A stretch of DNA of 64,000 nucleotides from CALKGK01 sp964649515 (GTDB lineage: Bacteria > Bacteroidota > Bacteroidia > Flavobacteriales_D > Sanyastnellaceae): the NCBI GenBank assembly GCA_964649515.1, contig CAZYPV010000010.1:1-64000 (forward strand). The letters run 5' to 3'. Within the stretch, counting starts at the first letter, position 1, and each line of letters begins with the position of its first letter. The notes beneath the pieces are model-generated. The model was given only the letters and a program-made list of their open reading frames with translations, searched no databases and was not told the DNA's origin. Below are positions 32,361-41,601 of the stretch, piece after piece. Made by a program: the position numbers and the translations under genes.

Positions 32361-33946
32361 TAATCCACCAATTTGAACATTCGATTCCAACGAATTCCAC
32401 CGTTTCCTTTTCCTTGTTGTGCTTCGTTGGCTTTCGAGAACCAAGTAAATACAGCTTTTCCAACAATGTGTGTTTCTGGCACAAATCCCCAGAAACGGGC
32501 ATCAAGAGAATTGTGTCGGTTATCCCCCATCATCCAAAAATGATCTTGTTCAAAGGTGTACGAACTCCGCATTTCTCCATCAATATAAATTTGGCCGTCT
32601 TTTACTTCGAGGTCGTGACCTTCAAAGTGGGTAATGCTTCGCTTGTACAAGGGTAAGTTTTGAAGATCAAGCTCGATGGTCATTCCTTTTGCAGGAATTT
32701 GAATCGGTCCAAAATTATCGATGTCCCAGGTGTTGTATGGCGGTTTGATGCTGTTCGGGAAGATGGAAAGGGTACCTCGTTGCTCTTGATGCTCTACTCG
32801 GGCGATGGTGTCTAAAATGTTCAAGGATTTCAATTTCTCTACTTCGGATAAGGTGAGGGCAACGGTTCTGTCGTCTCGTCCGCCCTGACCATAATCCAAA
32901 TCCGTAAGTCCGAGAAGTTCATCCATTTTTCGTTGACTCGCTTGGTTTTTCAATCGGTACGTATAGTTGAATTGAACCCCTTCAGGAGTTTCAATGGCTT
33001 CACCATCCACAAAAATTACTCCGTCTCTTATTTCGAACAGATCTCCAGGCAAACCAACGCAGCGCTTGATGTAGTGTTCTTTCTTATCGGTCGGACGCTC
33101 ACGAATCCCAAATTTCTTCGCTATTTGTGGGCGAATGAGGGAAAGGTATTTCTCCGGATTTTCTTCAAAGGCTTCGGCTCCGCCCGCTGCTCTCACGGCT
33201 TCGTCTCTCAGAATTTGATAATAATCGAAGGTGGACAACATGGGGTCAACAATGATGCTGTCTCCTGGAGGGAAATTGAACACAACGGGATCAAAACGCT
33301 CAACTTCTCCAAAGCCGGGGAGTCGGAAATAAGGCATTTCAAACCAATCTACGTAGGAGGGAGTCATGCTTCCGGGAAGAACATTGTGAACAAAAGGCAT
33401 GCTTACCGGGGTTTGTGGCGATTTGGGTCCGTAACTCATTTTGCTCACAAAGAGGTAGTCGCCTACCAACATGCTGCCTTCCATGGAGGGTGTAGGTATG
33501 GTGAAGGCTTCCAAGAAAAAGGTTCGGATGATGGTGGCCGCAATCACTGCAAAGAGAATGGCTTCTCCCCATTCGCGAGGCATGCTTTTTTTGTTTTTTT
33601 CATTCCAAACGCGCGGACCAATAAATTTATCGTTCTTTCTTTTGAATGCCAGTTCTGGTATGGCAAACCAAGGTAAAGCACCAAACTTCCACTGCTCGGC
33701 CGTTCCTTGTTGTCCGAAAGCAATTCCTAACTCCACATTGATGATGATCAACATGAGTAAATTCACTCCTGGAACGAATAGAATGAGGAACCAATACCAA
33801 GGTCTTTTGATGACTTGAATGAGAAAGAAAAGGTTGAGAAGGGGAATGGCACCTTTCCAAGCGGCGATGTTGAGTCGTTTGAAAATCGCTGGTAGGCTGA
33901 TGCTATAAATAGCGAGTAGTAAAAAGAGTAAGGTCCAAGCAATCAT
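32360..33946 (-). CDS. lepB: Signal peptidase I
   Basis: A 528-residue SPase I, longer than the E. coli enzyme because of an insert between boxes, as is normal in Bacteroidota. N-terminal membrane segments (residues 1-75 and 127-147) precede the catalytic Ser154 (PTPSMEGSM) and Lys294 (HYIKRCVGLPGD); the later box GDNRHNSLDARFWG closes the fold. It removes signal peptides from exported proteins at the outer face of the inner membrane. Start overlaps the dapB stop (ATGA). Confidence 0.95.
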   Translation of the reverse strand: MIAWTLLFLLLAIYSISLPAIFKRLNIAAWKGAIPLLNLFFLIQVIKRPWYWFLILFVPGVNLLMLIIINVELGIAFGQQGTAEQWKFGALPWFAIPELAFKRKNDKFIGPRVWNEKNKKSMPREWGEAILFAVIAATIIRTFFLEAFTIPTPSMEGSMLVGDYLFVSKMSYGPKSPQTPVSMPFVHNVLPGSMTPSYVDWFEMPYFRLPGFGEVERFDPVVFNFPPGDSIIVDPMLSTFDYYQILRDEAVRAAGGAEAFEENPEKYLSLIRPQIAKKFGIRERPTDKKEHYIKRCVGLPGDLFEIRDGVIFVDGEAIETPEGVQFNYTYRLKNQASQRKMDELLGLTDLDYGQGGRDDRTVALTLSEVEKLKSLNILDTIARVEHQEQRGTLSIFPNSIKPPYNTWDIDNFGPIQIPAKGMTIELDLQNLPLYKRSITHFEGHDLEVKDGQIYIDGEMRSSYTFEQDHFWMMGDNRHNSLDARFWGFVPETHIVGKAVFTWFSKANEAQQGKGNGGIRWNRMFKLVD

Positions 33947-34662
33947 AGTTGAGGGAAGTTAAGCAAGTCGGCCATGGTGTATTCACCGGTTTTGTTTTGC
34001 ATGAATTCAGCAGCTTTGATAGCTCCTAAGGCAAAACCATTTCTCGACTTAGCGGAGTGTTCTAATTTTATGGTATCGATATCGGAAGTGTAGCTCACAA
34101 TGTGTGTTCCTTTCACATCTTCCAATCGTTCGTGTCGAATATTAATACTTCCCAAGTTGGGGGTGGAATTTTCGTTCCAACTTTCCAATTTGGGATGATA
34201 CTTGATCATTTCTTCTGCCGTGGTGATGGCGGTTCCACTGGGAGCATCTTTCTTTTCGATATGATGTATTTCGTCAATGGAGCTCAAGTATTCTTGGTGT
34301 TCGCCCATGAGTTTGGCGAGGAATCGGTTGGCTTGCCAAAAAAGATGGACGCCTAAGCTAAAATTGCTCGCATGAAAGATGCCTCCTTGGGTGTTATGGA
34401 GTTCTTTTCGCATGGTTTCCAAGTGATCGTACCAAGCGGTAGTCCCCACTACAACAGGTACTCCGGCGCGAAAACAAGTTAGAATATTGTTGAGGGCTGC
34501 TTGTGGAGTTGAAAATTCAATGCAAACATCGATTCCATCAAGATCGCTTTCTTTTGGCACTTGTTGACTGTTGAAAGTAGCGGCAATGTGGTGCCCCTTC
34601 TCCTGTGCCAAAGTCTCAATTGTTTTGCCCATTTTTCCGTATCCGATGATTCCGATATTCAT
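33943..34662 (-). CDS. dapB: 4-hydroxy-tetrahydrodipicolinate reductase
   Basis: A 239-residue DapB with NAD(P)-binding GYGKMGKT at the N-terminus and the substrate/catalytic motif EIHHIEKKDAPSGTA (His and Lys). It makes tetrahydrodipicolinate for lysine and diaminopimelate, so it feeds peptidoglycan. Shorter than the E. coli protein, as in other Bacteroidota. The stop is shared with the lepB start. Confidence 0.95.
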   Translation of the reverse strand: MNIGIIGYGKMGKTIETLAQEKGHHIAATFNSQQVPKESDLDGIDVCIEFSTPQAALNNILTCFRAGVPVVVGTTAWYDHLETMRKELHNTQGGIFHASNFSLGVHLFWQANRFLAKLMGEHQEYLSSIDEIHHIEKKDAPSGTAITTAEEMIKYHPKLESWNENSTPNLGSINIRHERLEDVKGTHIVSYTSDIDTIKLEHSAKSRNGFALGAIKAAEFMQNKTGEYTMADLLNFPQL

Positions 34663-34671
34663 GGGGGCAAA

Positions 34672-35274
34672 TTAAAAATTAAAGTTGAGTGAAAGACCGG
34701 CACTTCGCTCGAAGTTGGGGTTGAGCCAAGGGGTAACTTGCATGCTCAAATCTTCATTCACGTCAAAGTAGAACAAATGGGCATCTACGTTGGCATCCAA
34801 TATCTGAAGGAGGTACACGGCGGCCAAACTCACGTAGCTCAAATCCCGCCACCGACGATAAGTTTCTTGAAGTTGATCGAGCTGGGCTCCATTAAATTCG
34901 GTGGTGTTGATGGTATTGGGGTCTCCATCAACCTCGGCAATGTAGGCTTTTGAAAAGGTGTTGAAGTTCTTGGTATTGTCTTGAATAAAGTAGACACACA
35001 AACCAATCCCTCCCCAAACGATGGGCGCTTTCCAGTACTTTTTATTGTAAACTTGTCCACTTCCCGGAAGCACTGCAGCGAGTAAGGTGGCTCTTTTCGG
35101 GCGAAGGTTTTTGGCCGGAAATCCGCTCGTCTGAATGCTGCTATCTTGAAAAAAAATGTGCTTTTCGGCAGACAAGGTCAAATCTTCTGAAAAAAATCGT
35201 TCTTGTGCTTGAAGCCCGCCTCCAAAAAGAAGTGCAAAGAGAAGGAGGAAATATTTAGTTTTCGTCGAGGGCAT
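34672..35274 (-). CDS. DUF5683-family exported protein
   Basis: A 200-residue protein with a signal peptide (ending LQAQ) and the DUF5683 core: KRATLLAAVLPGSGQVYNKKYWKAP with hydrophobic segments at about residues 62-105 and 145-165. It is found between parB and dapB throughout Bacteroidota; its role is unknown. The gene starts 20 bp inside the parB frame, indicating operon translation. Confidence 0.87.
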   Translation of the reverse strand: MPSTKTKYFLLLFALLFGGGLQAQERFFSEDLTLSAEKHIFFQDSSIQTSGFPAKNLRPKRATLLAAVLPGSGQVYNKKYWKAPIVWGGIGLCVYFIQDNTKNFNTFSKAYIAEVDGDPNTINTTEFNGAQLDQLQETYRRWRDLSYVSLAAVYLLQILDANVDAHLFYFDVNEDLSMQVTPWLNPNFERSAGLSLNFNF

Positions 35275-36160
35275 CTAAAATGGCTTGAAGATCGTCTTTG
35301 GATTTGAACGCGACTTCGATTTTTCCAGAGCCGTCCGAGTTGTTTTTTACTTGGACTGCCCGACCAAATCGAATGCGGAGGTCTGCACGAATCTTCTGCA
35401 TTTCGAAGTTCAAACTTTCGGCTTTTTTATGGGCCTTTTTCACCGCTGTTCCTTGGTTTCGCACCAATTCTTCCACCTTACGAACGCTAAGATCTTCGTT
35501 TACGATACGTTCAAACAGGGATTTTTGATTTTTTGGGTCGGACAAGGTGAGCAAAGCACGAGCGTGTCCCATGGTGATCTTCTTCTCAATGATACCCACC
35601 TGAATTTCGGCCGGCAAGTTGAGCAGACGAAGATAGTTGCTGATGGTTGAACGGTTTTTACCAACACGTGTGCTCATTTCGTCTTGAGTGAGTTGGCATT
35701 CATCGATGAGTCGTTTATAACTGATTGCCACTTCAATCGCATCCAAATTTTCCCTTTGAATGTTCTCTACCAAGGCCATTTCTAGCATTTCTTGATCATC
35801 GGCGCTGCGAATGTAGGCAGGTATTTCATCCAGTTCAGCCAACTGGCTTGCTCGGAACCGACGTTCACCCGAGATGAGCTGATATTTCTTAGCAGAGAGC
35901 TTCCGCACGGTAATGGGCTGAATGATGCCCAACTCACGGATGCTCTGTGCAAGGTCGTTCAGTGCGCTTTCATCGAAATGCGTTCTTGGTTGGAAAGGGT
36001 TTGCTTCCACATCTGAAATGCGCAAAAGAGCAATGGCTCCGGCTACATTTCCAAGCGTTTTTTCTTTTGACTTTTTCTCTTCAATCTTGGGTGCAGCGCT
36101 GTTGTTGCTGTTCTCCAACAGGGCACTCAAGCCTCTTCCCAGTGCTTGTCGTTTAGCCAT
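35255..36160 (-). CDS. parB: Chromosome partitioning protein ParB
   Basis: A 301-residue ParB: PFQPRTHFDE in box I, the CTP/parS arginine patch GERRFRA, a helix-turn-helix with GKNRSTISNYLRLL, and a C-terminal dimer domain. It binds parS and spreads on DNA for chromosome segregation and SMC loading. It overlaps parA by 8 bp and the DUF5683 gene by 20 bp. I saw no clear parS palindrome in the window. Confidence 0.96.
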   Translation of the reverse strand: MAKRQALGRGLSALLENSNNSAAPKIEEKKSKEKTLGNVAGAIALLRISDVEANPFQPRTHFDESALNDLAQSIRELGIIQPITVRKLSAKKYQLISGERRFRASQLAELDEIPAYIRSADDQEMLEMALVENIQRENLDAIEVAISYKRLIDECQLTQDEMSTRVGKNRSTISNYLRLLNLPAEIQVGIIEKKITMGHARALLTLSDPKNQKSLFERIVNEDLSVRKVEELVRNQGTAVKKAHKKAESLNFEMQKIRADLRIRFGRAVQVKNNSDGSGKIEVAFKSKDDLQAILDALDEN

Positions 36161-36965
36161 TGTTCAGGTCTAAAAATTTTTCTTCGTCGCGAAGACGGGT
36201 CATTTCATTCTTTTGCAAGATCTCTCTCGCGAGGTTCAAATAGTTGATGGAACCTTTGCAACTTGCATCGTGCATTATGATGGTTTCACCAAAGCTCGGC
36301 GCTTCACCCAAACGTGTATTTCGGTGAATGACCGTGCTGAAAACCATGTCTCTAAAGTGAACTTGAACTTCCTCAACCACTTGATTGGCAAGTCGCAAAC
36401 GAGTATCATACATGGTCAAAAGAATGCCTTCAATGTCGAGGTCGGGATTGAGTTTACTTTGGACAATTTTGATGGTGTTGAGCAATTTCCCCAATCCTTC
36501 AAGAGCAAAATATTCGCATTGTACGGGAACAATCACACTGTCGGAAGCAGTGAGGGCGTTCACTGTAATCAAACCGAGCGAAGGGGAGCAGTCGATAATT
36601 ATGAAGTCATACTCCTCTTTGATCTTCCCAATGGCCTGCTTCATCATGTACTCCCGGTTGGGCATGTTGATCAATTCGATTTCCGCTCCAACAAGATCGA
36701 TGTGGGCGGGGAGTAAATCGAGATTGGGATTGTCAGTACTGATGATGATGTCTCGCGGATCCACTTCATCAACAACGCATTCATAAATGGACGTTTTGAC
36801 TGATTTTGGATCTACACCCACACCGGAGGTTGCATTCGCTTGAGGATCGGCGTCGATCAACAAGGTTTTGTATTCCAACACTCCAAAACACGCAGCCAAG
36901 TTGATGGCCGTGGTGGTTTTTCCAACTCCTCCTTTTTGGTTTGCAACCGTAATGACTTTTCCCAT
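36153..36965 (-). CDS. parA: Chromosome partitioning ATPase ParA/Soj
   Basis: A 270-residue ParA with deviant Walker A KGGVGKTTTAINLA at the N-terminus and Walker B IIIDCSPSLG. It forms an ATP-dependent gradient on the nucleoid that moves ParB-parS complexes. It leads the parA-parB-DUF5683-dapB-lepB-WbqC run and lies just after the UPF0173 gene (3-bp gap), which may share the message. Confidence 0.97.
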   Translation of the reverse strand: MGKVITVANQKGGVGKTTTAINLAACFGVLEYKTLLIDADPQANATSGVGVDPKSVKTSIYECVVDEVDPRDIIISTDNPNLDLLPAHIDLVGAEIELINMPNREYMMKQAIGKIKEEYDFIIIDCSPSLGLITVNALTASDSVIVPVQCEYFALEGLGKLLNTIKIVQSKLNPDLDIEGILLTMYDTRLRLANQVVEEVQVHFRDMVFSTVIHRNTRLGEAPSFGETIIMHDASCKGSINYLNLAREILQKNEMTRLRDEEKFLDLNNG

Positions 36966-36968
36966 GGT

Positions 36969-37652
36969 TTAATTAAGTTGACGTTCGGCTCCAATCTCGA
37001 GGAGCACCAATTCTTTTTTTGCTTTTTTGAACGACATTTTAGCGGCGTCCTGATCGATTTGGATGTAGGGGAAGGTGTCGTAATGCATCCCTAAAACACG
37101 ATCGCAAGCAATCATATCGCAAGCGAGAATGGCGTCGTCCACACCCATAGTAAAGTTATCGCCAATGGGAAGGATGGCCCAGTCCAAATTAAAGCGTTGG
37201 CCGATCAATTCCATGTCCTTACTCAAAGCAGTATCTCCAGCAAAATAGATACAGCCTTCACGATTTTCAATGACAAATCCTCCCGGGTTTCCTCCGTAAG
37301 TTCCATCGGGTAGCACACTGCTATGCACGGCGTTCACAAACTTCACTAAACCAAAGGGAAACTGTTTTTGTCCGCCCAAATTCATGGGCCAAAGTGCTTC
37401 AATTCCTTTCTGGGCATACCATGTGGTAATTTCAAAAGCGGCAACAATGGTAGCTCCCGTTCTTTTGGCAATACGTTCTGCATCCGCCACGTGATCTTCA
37501 TGTCCATGACTGAGTAGAATGTAATCTGCCTCAATGGCATCTACATCAATCTCTTTGGCTAAATCATTTGGTGAAATGAACGGATCGAAGAGAATTTTGT
37601 TATCCATTGTTTCCAACAAGAAACACGCGTGTCCATAGTAGGTAATCTTCAT
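36969..37652 (-). CDS. UPF0173 family metal-dependent hydrolase
   Basis: A 227-residue metallo-beta-lactamase-fold protein with the metal motif LLSHGHEDHVAD (HxHxDH), a downstream His in NAVHSS, FAGDTALS and a C-terminal His in GMHYDTFP. Related to UlaG-type hydrolases; the physiological substrate is unknown. It stands at the 5' end of the parA operon by position. Confidence 0.92.
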   Translation of the reverse strand: MKITYYGHACFLLETMDNKILFDPFISPNDLAKEIDVDAIEADYILLSHGHEDHVADAERIAKRTGATIVAAFEITTWYAQKGIEALWPMNLGGQKQFPFGLVKFVNAVHSSVLPDGTYGGNPGGFVIENREGCIYFAGDTALSKDMELIGQRFNLDWAILPIGDNFTMGVDDAILACDMIACDRVLGMHYDTFPYIQIDQDAAKMSFKKAKKELVLLEIGAERQLN

Positions 37653-37683
37653 GAAAAGCTCCTTTTTTGCATTTCAAATGGCC

Positions 37684-37691
37684 TACATTTG
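37684..37691 (+). promoter_or_regulatory. -7 box for the FMN-reductase gene
   Basis: TACATTTG matches TAnnTTTG exactly; the next gene starts 105 bp on, implying a leader near 100 nt. The nearest upstream TTG has only a 14-nt spacer, shorter than normal. Confidence 0.4.
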
Positions 37692-37796
37692 CAGGCGCAA
37701 ATCAAAGAGTAAAGTTACGATTTTAGCCGTCATGGTTGAAAGAAGTTATGCACACGATTCTTGTGGATAGAACGTGAATAAAACCAAGCAGAGCAG

Positions 37797-38321
37797 ATGA
37801 GTGAATTTTTGATTATTTCGGGCACCAATCGACCCAATAGCAACAGTTTGAAAGTGGGGGAGGCTTACTGTGAAGAGCTCCTTAATCTAGGGGAGAGTTG
37901 CCAACTTTTGAACTTGGAAGATTTGCCAAGGGATTTTGTGTTTTCAGATGCTTTTGGTGAGCGAAGCGAAGAAATGCAAGGTTGGATTGACGAGTTGATT
38001 CAACCGGCCACGCACTTCATTTTTGTTGTAGCAGAGTACAACGGAAGCTTCCCGGGGATCCTAAAGGCGTTTATCGATTGTGTGCCACCTGCTGCATTTC
38101 ACTACAAAAAAGCGTCTTTGATTGGACTTAGTTCCGGACACTCTGGTGCTTTACGAGCGCAAGATCAATTGACGGCCATTCTCAATTACCTCAAGGTGAA
38201 TGTGCATTACGCTAAACCAAAATTTAGCGGTATCGAGCGCATGCTAACCGAAGATGGCGCACTCAATGAGCTCCTTCGTGAAAAAATAAGAGAACACGCT
38301 TTGTTAACTGTAGCCTTCTAG
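37797..38321 (+). CDS. NADPH-dependent FMN reductase-family oxidoreductase
   Basis: A 174-residue flavodoxin-fold protein with FLIISGTNRPNSNSLKV (FMN phosphate loop) and FVVAEYNGSFPGILKAFIDC, a family hallmark. It reduces FMN or a quinone or azo compound with NAD(P)H in the cytosol. It stands alone, with a divergent hydrolase gene upstream. Confidence 0.9.
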   Translation: MSEFLIISGTNRPNSNSLKVGEAYCEELLNLGESCQLLNLEDLPRDFVFSDAFGERSEEMQGWIDELIQPATHFIFVVAEYNGSFPGILKAFIDCVPPAAFHYKKASLIGLSSGHSGALRAQDQLTAILNYLKVNVHYAKPKFSGIERMLTEDGALNELLREKIREHALLTVAF

Positions 38322-38345
38322 ATCACCCCGGCTTAGGAGCATCCA

Positions 38346-38681
38346 TCAATCTTCTAAATCGTCAAAACTCAAATCGGCGTGGGCCTCGCCGTGGTTTTGG
38401 GTTTCGACATAGTCAGGAGCGTCATATTCTCCAGTTGCTCGCAGTTCGTCAATTTTCTGAACAGCAGCATTCAATCCTTCCGAAAACTTATCAAAGTCTT
38501 CTTTGTACAGAAACAATTTGTGCTTTTCGTAATGAAAATTGCCATCGTCAGCATAGCGACGCTTACTCTCAGTAATGGTCAAATAAAGATCGTTTCCACG
38601 TGTCGATTTAACATCAAAGAAATACGTACGTTTTCCCGCACGAACAGCATTTGAGTATAAGTCTTCCCTTCCCTCAGACAT
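38346..38681 (-). CDS. PUR-family (DUF3276) DNA/RNA-binding protein
   Basis: A 111-residue protein with the PUR-domain pattern KRTYFFDVKSTRGNDLYLTITESKRR and YEKHKLFLYKEDFDKF, conserved across Bacteroidota. Structures of relatives resemble eukaryotic PUR-alpha single-stranded nucleic-acid binders, so RNA or DNA binding is likely. The C-terminal tail is acidic. A -7 box (TACATTTG on the minus strand, 38714-38707) is 26 bp upstream. Confidence 0.88.
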   Translation of the reverse strand: MSEGREDLYSNAVRAGKRTYFFDVKSTRGNDLYLTITESKRRYADDGNFHYEKHKLFLYKEDFDKFSEGLNAAVQKIDELRATGEYDAPDYVETQNHGEAHADLSFDDLED

Positions 38682-38774
38682 AATATAGTTGTGATTTGGT
38701 TAATCTCAAATGTAGAAAAAAATCCAACCCCGTTTTGAGCGATTTTAAAATAGTGGAAAAAAAGGAAGGGAATT

Positions 38775-41468
38775 TTAGCGAAGGACGCTAACGTGTCCGA
38801 AAAATTCGTGAGGATAACTCAAGAGGTCTTTTACGATAATGTGGTATTGATAGACTTCATTTTCAACGTAATGTGTGCCTTTTGTTCCTTCACCAAGCCA
38901 GGGTTCGTTTGGGTCTGTACTGCTCCAAACCTGTTCTCCCCATCGGTTGTATATTTCAATGTAATACTCAGTAATTCCGGTGGTCGATGGCAGAAAAACG
39001 TCATTCAACCCGTCGCCGTTTGGAGTGAAGGCGTTCGGTACGTACAACACAAAACCTTCAACCGCTACTTCTCCTTCAGCTGTAGCAAAGCAGCCAAAAT
39101 CGTTGGTTACGGTTTGCACTACAGGAATCAAGCCTGCTTCACTCAACAAATAAGAAAAATCCCAATCTTGTGAACTTCCGCCGTCCCCAAACAAATAATA
39201 AACATTATCTGCTCCTTGGGCTGTTGTACTGACTTGTATTTCAGGATCTAGGATGTTCACTGTATTGGGTTCAATTTCAAAGCCGGGTTGAGGCACGGGA
39301 TAAACAAAAACAGCGTCTTCCAAAGTCATGCTCAAATTCGAGGCACAGCCGTCTTCCGTGGTGATGTCCAACTGAACGTCGTAGGTTCCAGGAACTTCAT
39401 AGCGGTGTTGTGGGTTGGGAAGGGTGGAGGTGCTTCCATTGCCAAATTGCCAAAAATAATTGATGGTGGTCTCGGCGTAAGAGCTGTCGAGAAAACTAAC
39501 GGTGAGTGGCGGACAACCTTCAGATCGGTTCAGGTTGAAGCCAATGGTGGGGTTGGGAACGACTTCAATGATGGAGGTAAAAGTTGCCTCGCAACCGGTG
39601 ACATTCATTTCCAAATCCACTTCATAGATTCCGGGCTCACTCCAAGAGACGTTTTGTGGGGCAAGCGCTGTGGAGGTGCTGGGGGCGGCAAATTCACCAA
39701 AGTTCCAAGAAAATTCAGTGTTCTGATCTTCAAATCCCTCAGCCAAAAAATCAAAACTATTGCCCTCAAAGCACTGGCTTCCGGGTGAGGTGAAGAATGG
39801 ATTCAAGAGATAATATATATCGAACCAAGCGGTCGTGGTGTCCGGACAAGTGAAGGGGGCAGAAGCAATGAGCGTGACTTGATAAGATCCTGAATCAGGA
39901 TAAGTGTACGATGGAGCTGTTCCATTGCTGATGTCGTCAATGGCTTCCAAATCGCCAAAATCCCACAGATATTGGTCTGCGTTTTCCGATAAGTTCACGA
40001 AATCGATGGTCAAGCCCTGACACAAGAGACTCTGTTCTTCAAGAATGGCTACAGGTGGTGGCGGAACTTCAATGGTGTCGGTAACTTCAACGGAGCAACC
40101 GTTGTCAAATACGGTTAAACTCAAAGAAAAACTCTCCGCGTTGTTGAAGAAAATATTGTCCACAGAGAGTCCCGTAGCATTCGGAATGTTCGCGTTTTCG
40201 AACTCCCAAAAGAACTCGGCGTCATCGTCAAAATTCCCAACAGCGTTGAAGTCATAAAATATGTCGTTTCCACTGCACGAAAAGTTGTTCTGCAATATGG
40301 CAGGATCGATCAAAGGATAGGCGAGATAGGTGGTGCTGGTGGTGTCTGCACAAGACCAACCGGGGTTGGCGATGAGGGTGACGATGTATTGGCCGGTATC
40401 GGGGTAGGTGTAGGAGGGGGCAGGTGATGTACTGGTGTCGGCCTCAGTAGTGAGATCACCGAAATCCCAAAAAAAGCTCTCCGCATTGCTCGAGGTGTTG
40501 TCGAAATCAAAGGTGAGTCCGTCACAAAACTGATTCTGCGTAGGAATGGAAGCGATGATATTGGGATCGCAAATCGTCACGTTGAACTGAAAATCTCGAT
40601 TGATGGTATTGATGAGCACCCCGTTTCGATATTCTTGAACACAAATGCCAATGACGTATTGACCTACCTGACTGGGGGTGCCGGTGATGAGTCCGGTATT
40701 TGCATCAATGTTGAATGCCGGACTCGAAGAAATGGGGTAGGTGTTATCGAAGCCCATTTCCCAAACGACGGGGTTGAATGGCGGACCGTTGGGAGGGTTG
40801 GGGGCTGGTTCATCTGGACTAGCCCCGGTGTAAGGCGTGCAGAACTCGTAAACCAAGCTATCACCATCTGCATCAAATGCGCTATGATCGAAAATGAAAG
40901 CTGCATTTGCACACAAAGCCACCGGTGGAAAATTGAGAAAATAAGCGCTATTGTTGTTGCTATTTTCTTCTACCAAAGCGCTTCCGGGAATGGTGGCCAC
41001 AAAGGTAGCCCCCGTATCTTCAGGGGCGATAAGGTTCGTAATGGAAGGGTTTCTACAGCAACGTTCGTAAACAAGGTCGTAACTCGGACCAAAAGGCAAT
41101 GTAATCACTCCTTGATAAATGGCTTCTTCCACACAAACATCTGGGGGGAGGACAAAACAAGGATTTTCCAAAACAAGCGGAATAAAACTCACTGTTGCAT
41201 CAAAAAGATCCAATTCCAAGTTTTCAACCAGAATACCGCCGCTAAAAACACCAACAGCCGCCACATTGTCGAAACCCGTTTGATTGGTGTTGGTTGAACC
41301 ACAATCGCGGTAAACTTTGAGGGTGACGAGGTATTCATCGTTGCCCAAATGCTCATAAAACACTTCACCTCCAACCAAGTGGGTGGCTTGGGAAGTTAGC
41401 CCCGTTATTAACAAGGTCGAAGCCATGCAAAAGAGCAGCCGAATGTGTTTGGAAATGAGGTGGTTCAT
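38775..41468 (-). CDS. Large exported PKD-repeat protein with CHU_C-type (T9SS) C-terminal domain
   Basis: An 897-residue protein with a signal peptide (MNHLISKHIR... ending SQA). The first 330 residues include Cys pairs such as YRDCGS, ERCCRNPS and CTPYTG. From about 330 to 790 there are several PKD-like beta domains, each with a YLWDFGD or similar strand and a SYTYPDTGQY turn. The last 90 residues are the gliding-motility-associated domain: LYVPNAFTPNGDGLNDVFLP, IYNRWGEQVW and a final FGHVSVL, which directs type IX secretion. It is probably a surface-anchored adhesin-like protein. An in-frame TTG 18 bp upstream is less likely than the ATG used. Confidence 0.9.
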   Translation of the reverse strand: MNHLISKHIRLLFCMASTLLITGLTSQATHLVGGEVFYEHLGNDEYLVTLKVYRDCGSTNTNQTGFDNVAAVGVFSGGILVENLELDLFDATVSFIPLVLENPCFVLPPDVCVEEAIYQGVITLPFGPSYDLVYERCCRNPSITNLIAPEDTGATFVATIPGSALVEENSNNNSAYFLNFPPVALCANAAFIFDHSAFDADGDSLVYEFCTPYTGASPDEPAPNPPNGPPFNPVVWEMGFDNTYPISSSPAFNIDANTGLITGTPSQVGQYVIGICVQEYRNGVLINTINRDFQFNVTICDPNIIASIPTQNQFCDGLTFDFDNTSSNAESFFWDFGDLTTEADTSTSPAPSYTYPDTGQYIVTLIANPGWSCADTTSTTYLAYPLIDPAILQNNFSCSGNDIFYDFNAVGNFDDDAEFFWEFENANIPNATGLSVDNIFFNNAESFSLSLTVFDNGCSVEVTDTIEVPPPPVAILEEQSLLCQGLTIDFVNLSENADQYLWDFGDLEAIDDISNGTAPSYTYPDSGSYQVTLIASAPFTCPDTTTAWFDIYYLLNPFFTSPGSQCFEGNSFDFLAEGFEDQNTEFSWNFGEFAAPSTSTALAPQNVSWSEPGIYEVDLEMNVTGCEATFTSIIEVVPNPTIGFNLNRSEGCPPLTVSFLDSSYAETTINYFWQFGNGSTSTLPNPQHRYEVPGTYDVQLDITTEDGCASNLSMTLEDAVFVYPVPQPGFEIEPNTVNILDPEIQVSTTAQGADNVYYLFGDGGSSQDWDFSYLLSEAGLIPVVQTVTNDFGCFATAEGEVAVEGFVLYVPNAFTPNGDGLNDVFLPSTTGITEYYIEIYNRWGEQVWSSTDPNEPWLGEGTKGTHYVENEVYQYHIIVKDLLSYPHEFFGHVSVLR

Positions 41469-41601
41469 TGCATTTGAAAGGTACAATTATTTGCTTGTCT
41501 TCCCTAAATGCCTTTGTGGTTATTCTTGCATTTTTATACCAGTTCAACTGTTTTCGCTCGGCAGTGTTCATTTGCGTCAGGAACTTGTATCTTGCGGCAC
41601 A

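Noticed and set aside
38580..38605. CACGTG-type motif as a possible parS site
   Set aside because: Lacks the full inverted repeat of parS and lies in a coding region; similar CACGTG hits elsewhere also fail.
41383..41601. N-terminal extension of the DEAD-box helicase
   Set aside because: Overlaps the divergent CHU_C gene and does not match helicase starts; the ATG at 41602 begins the conserved part.
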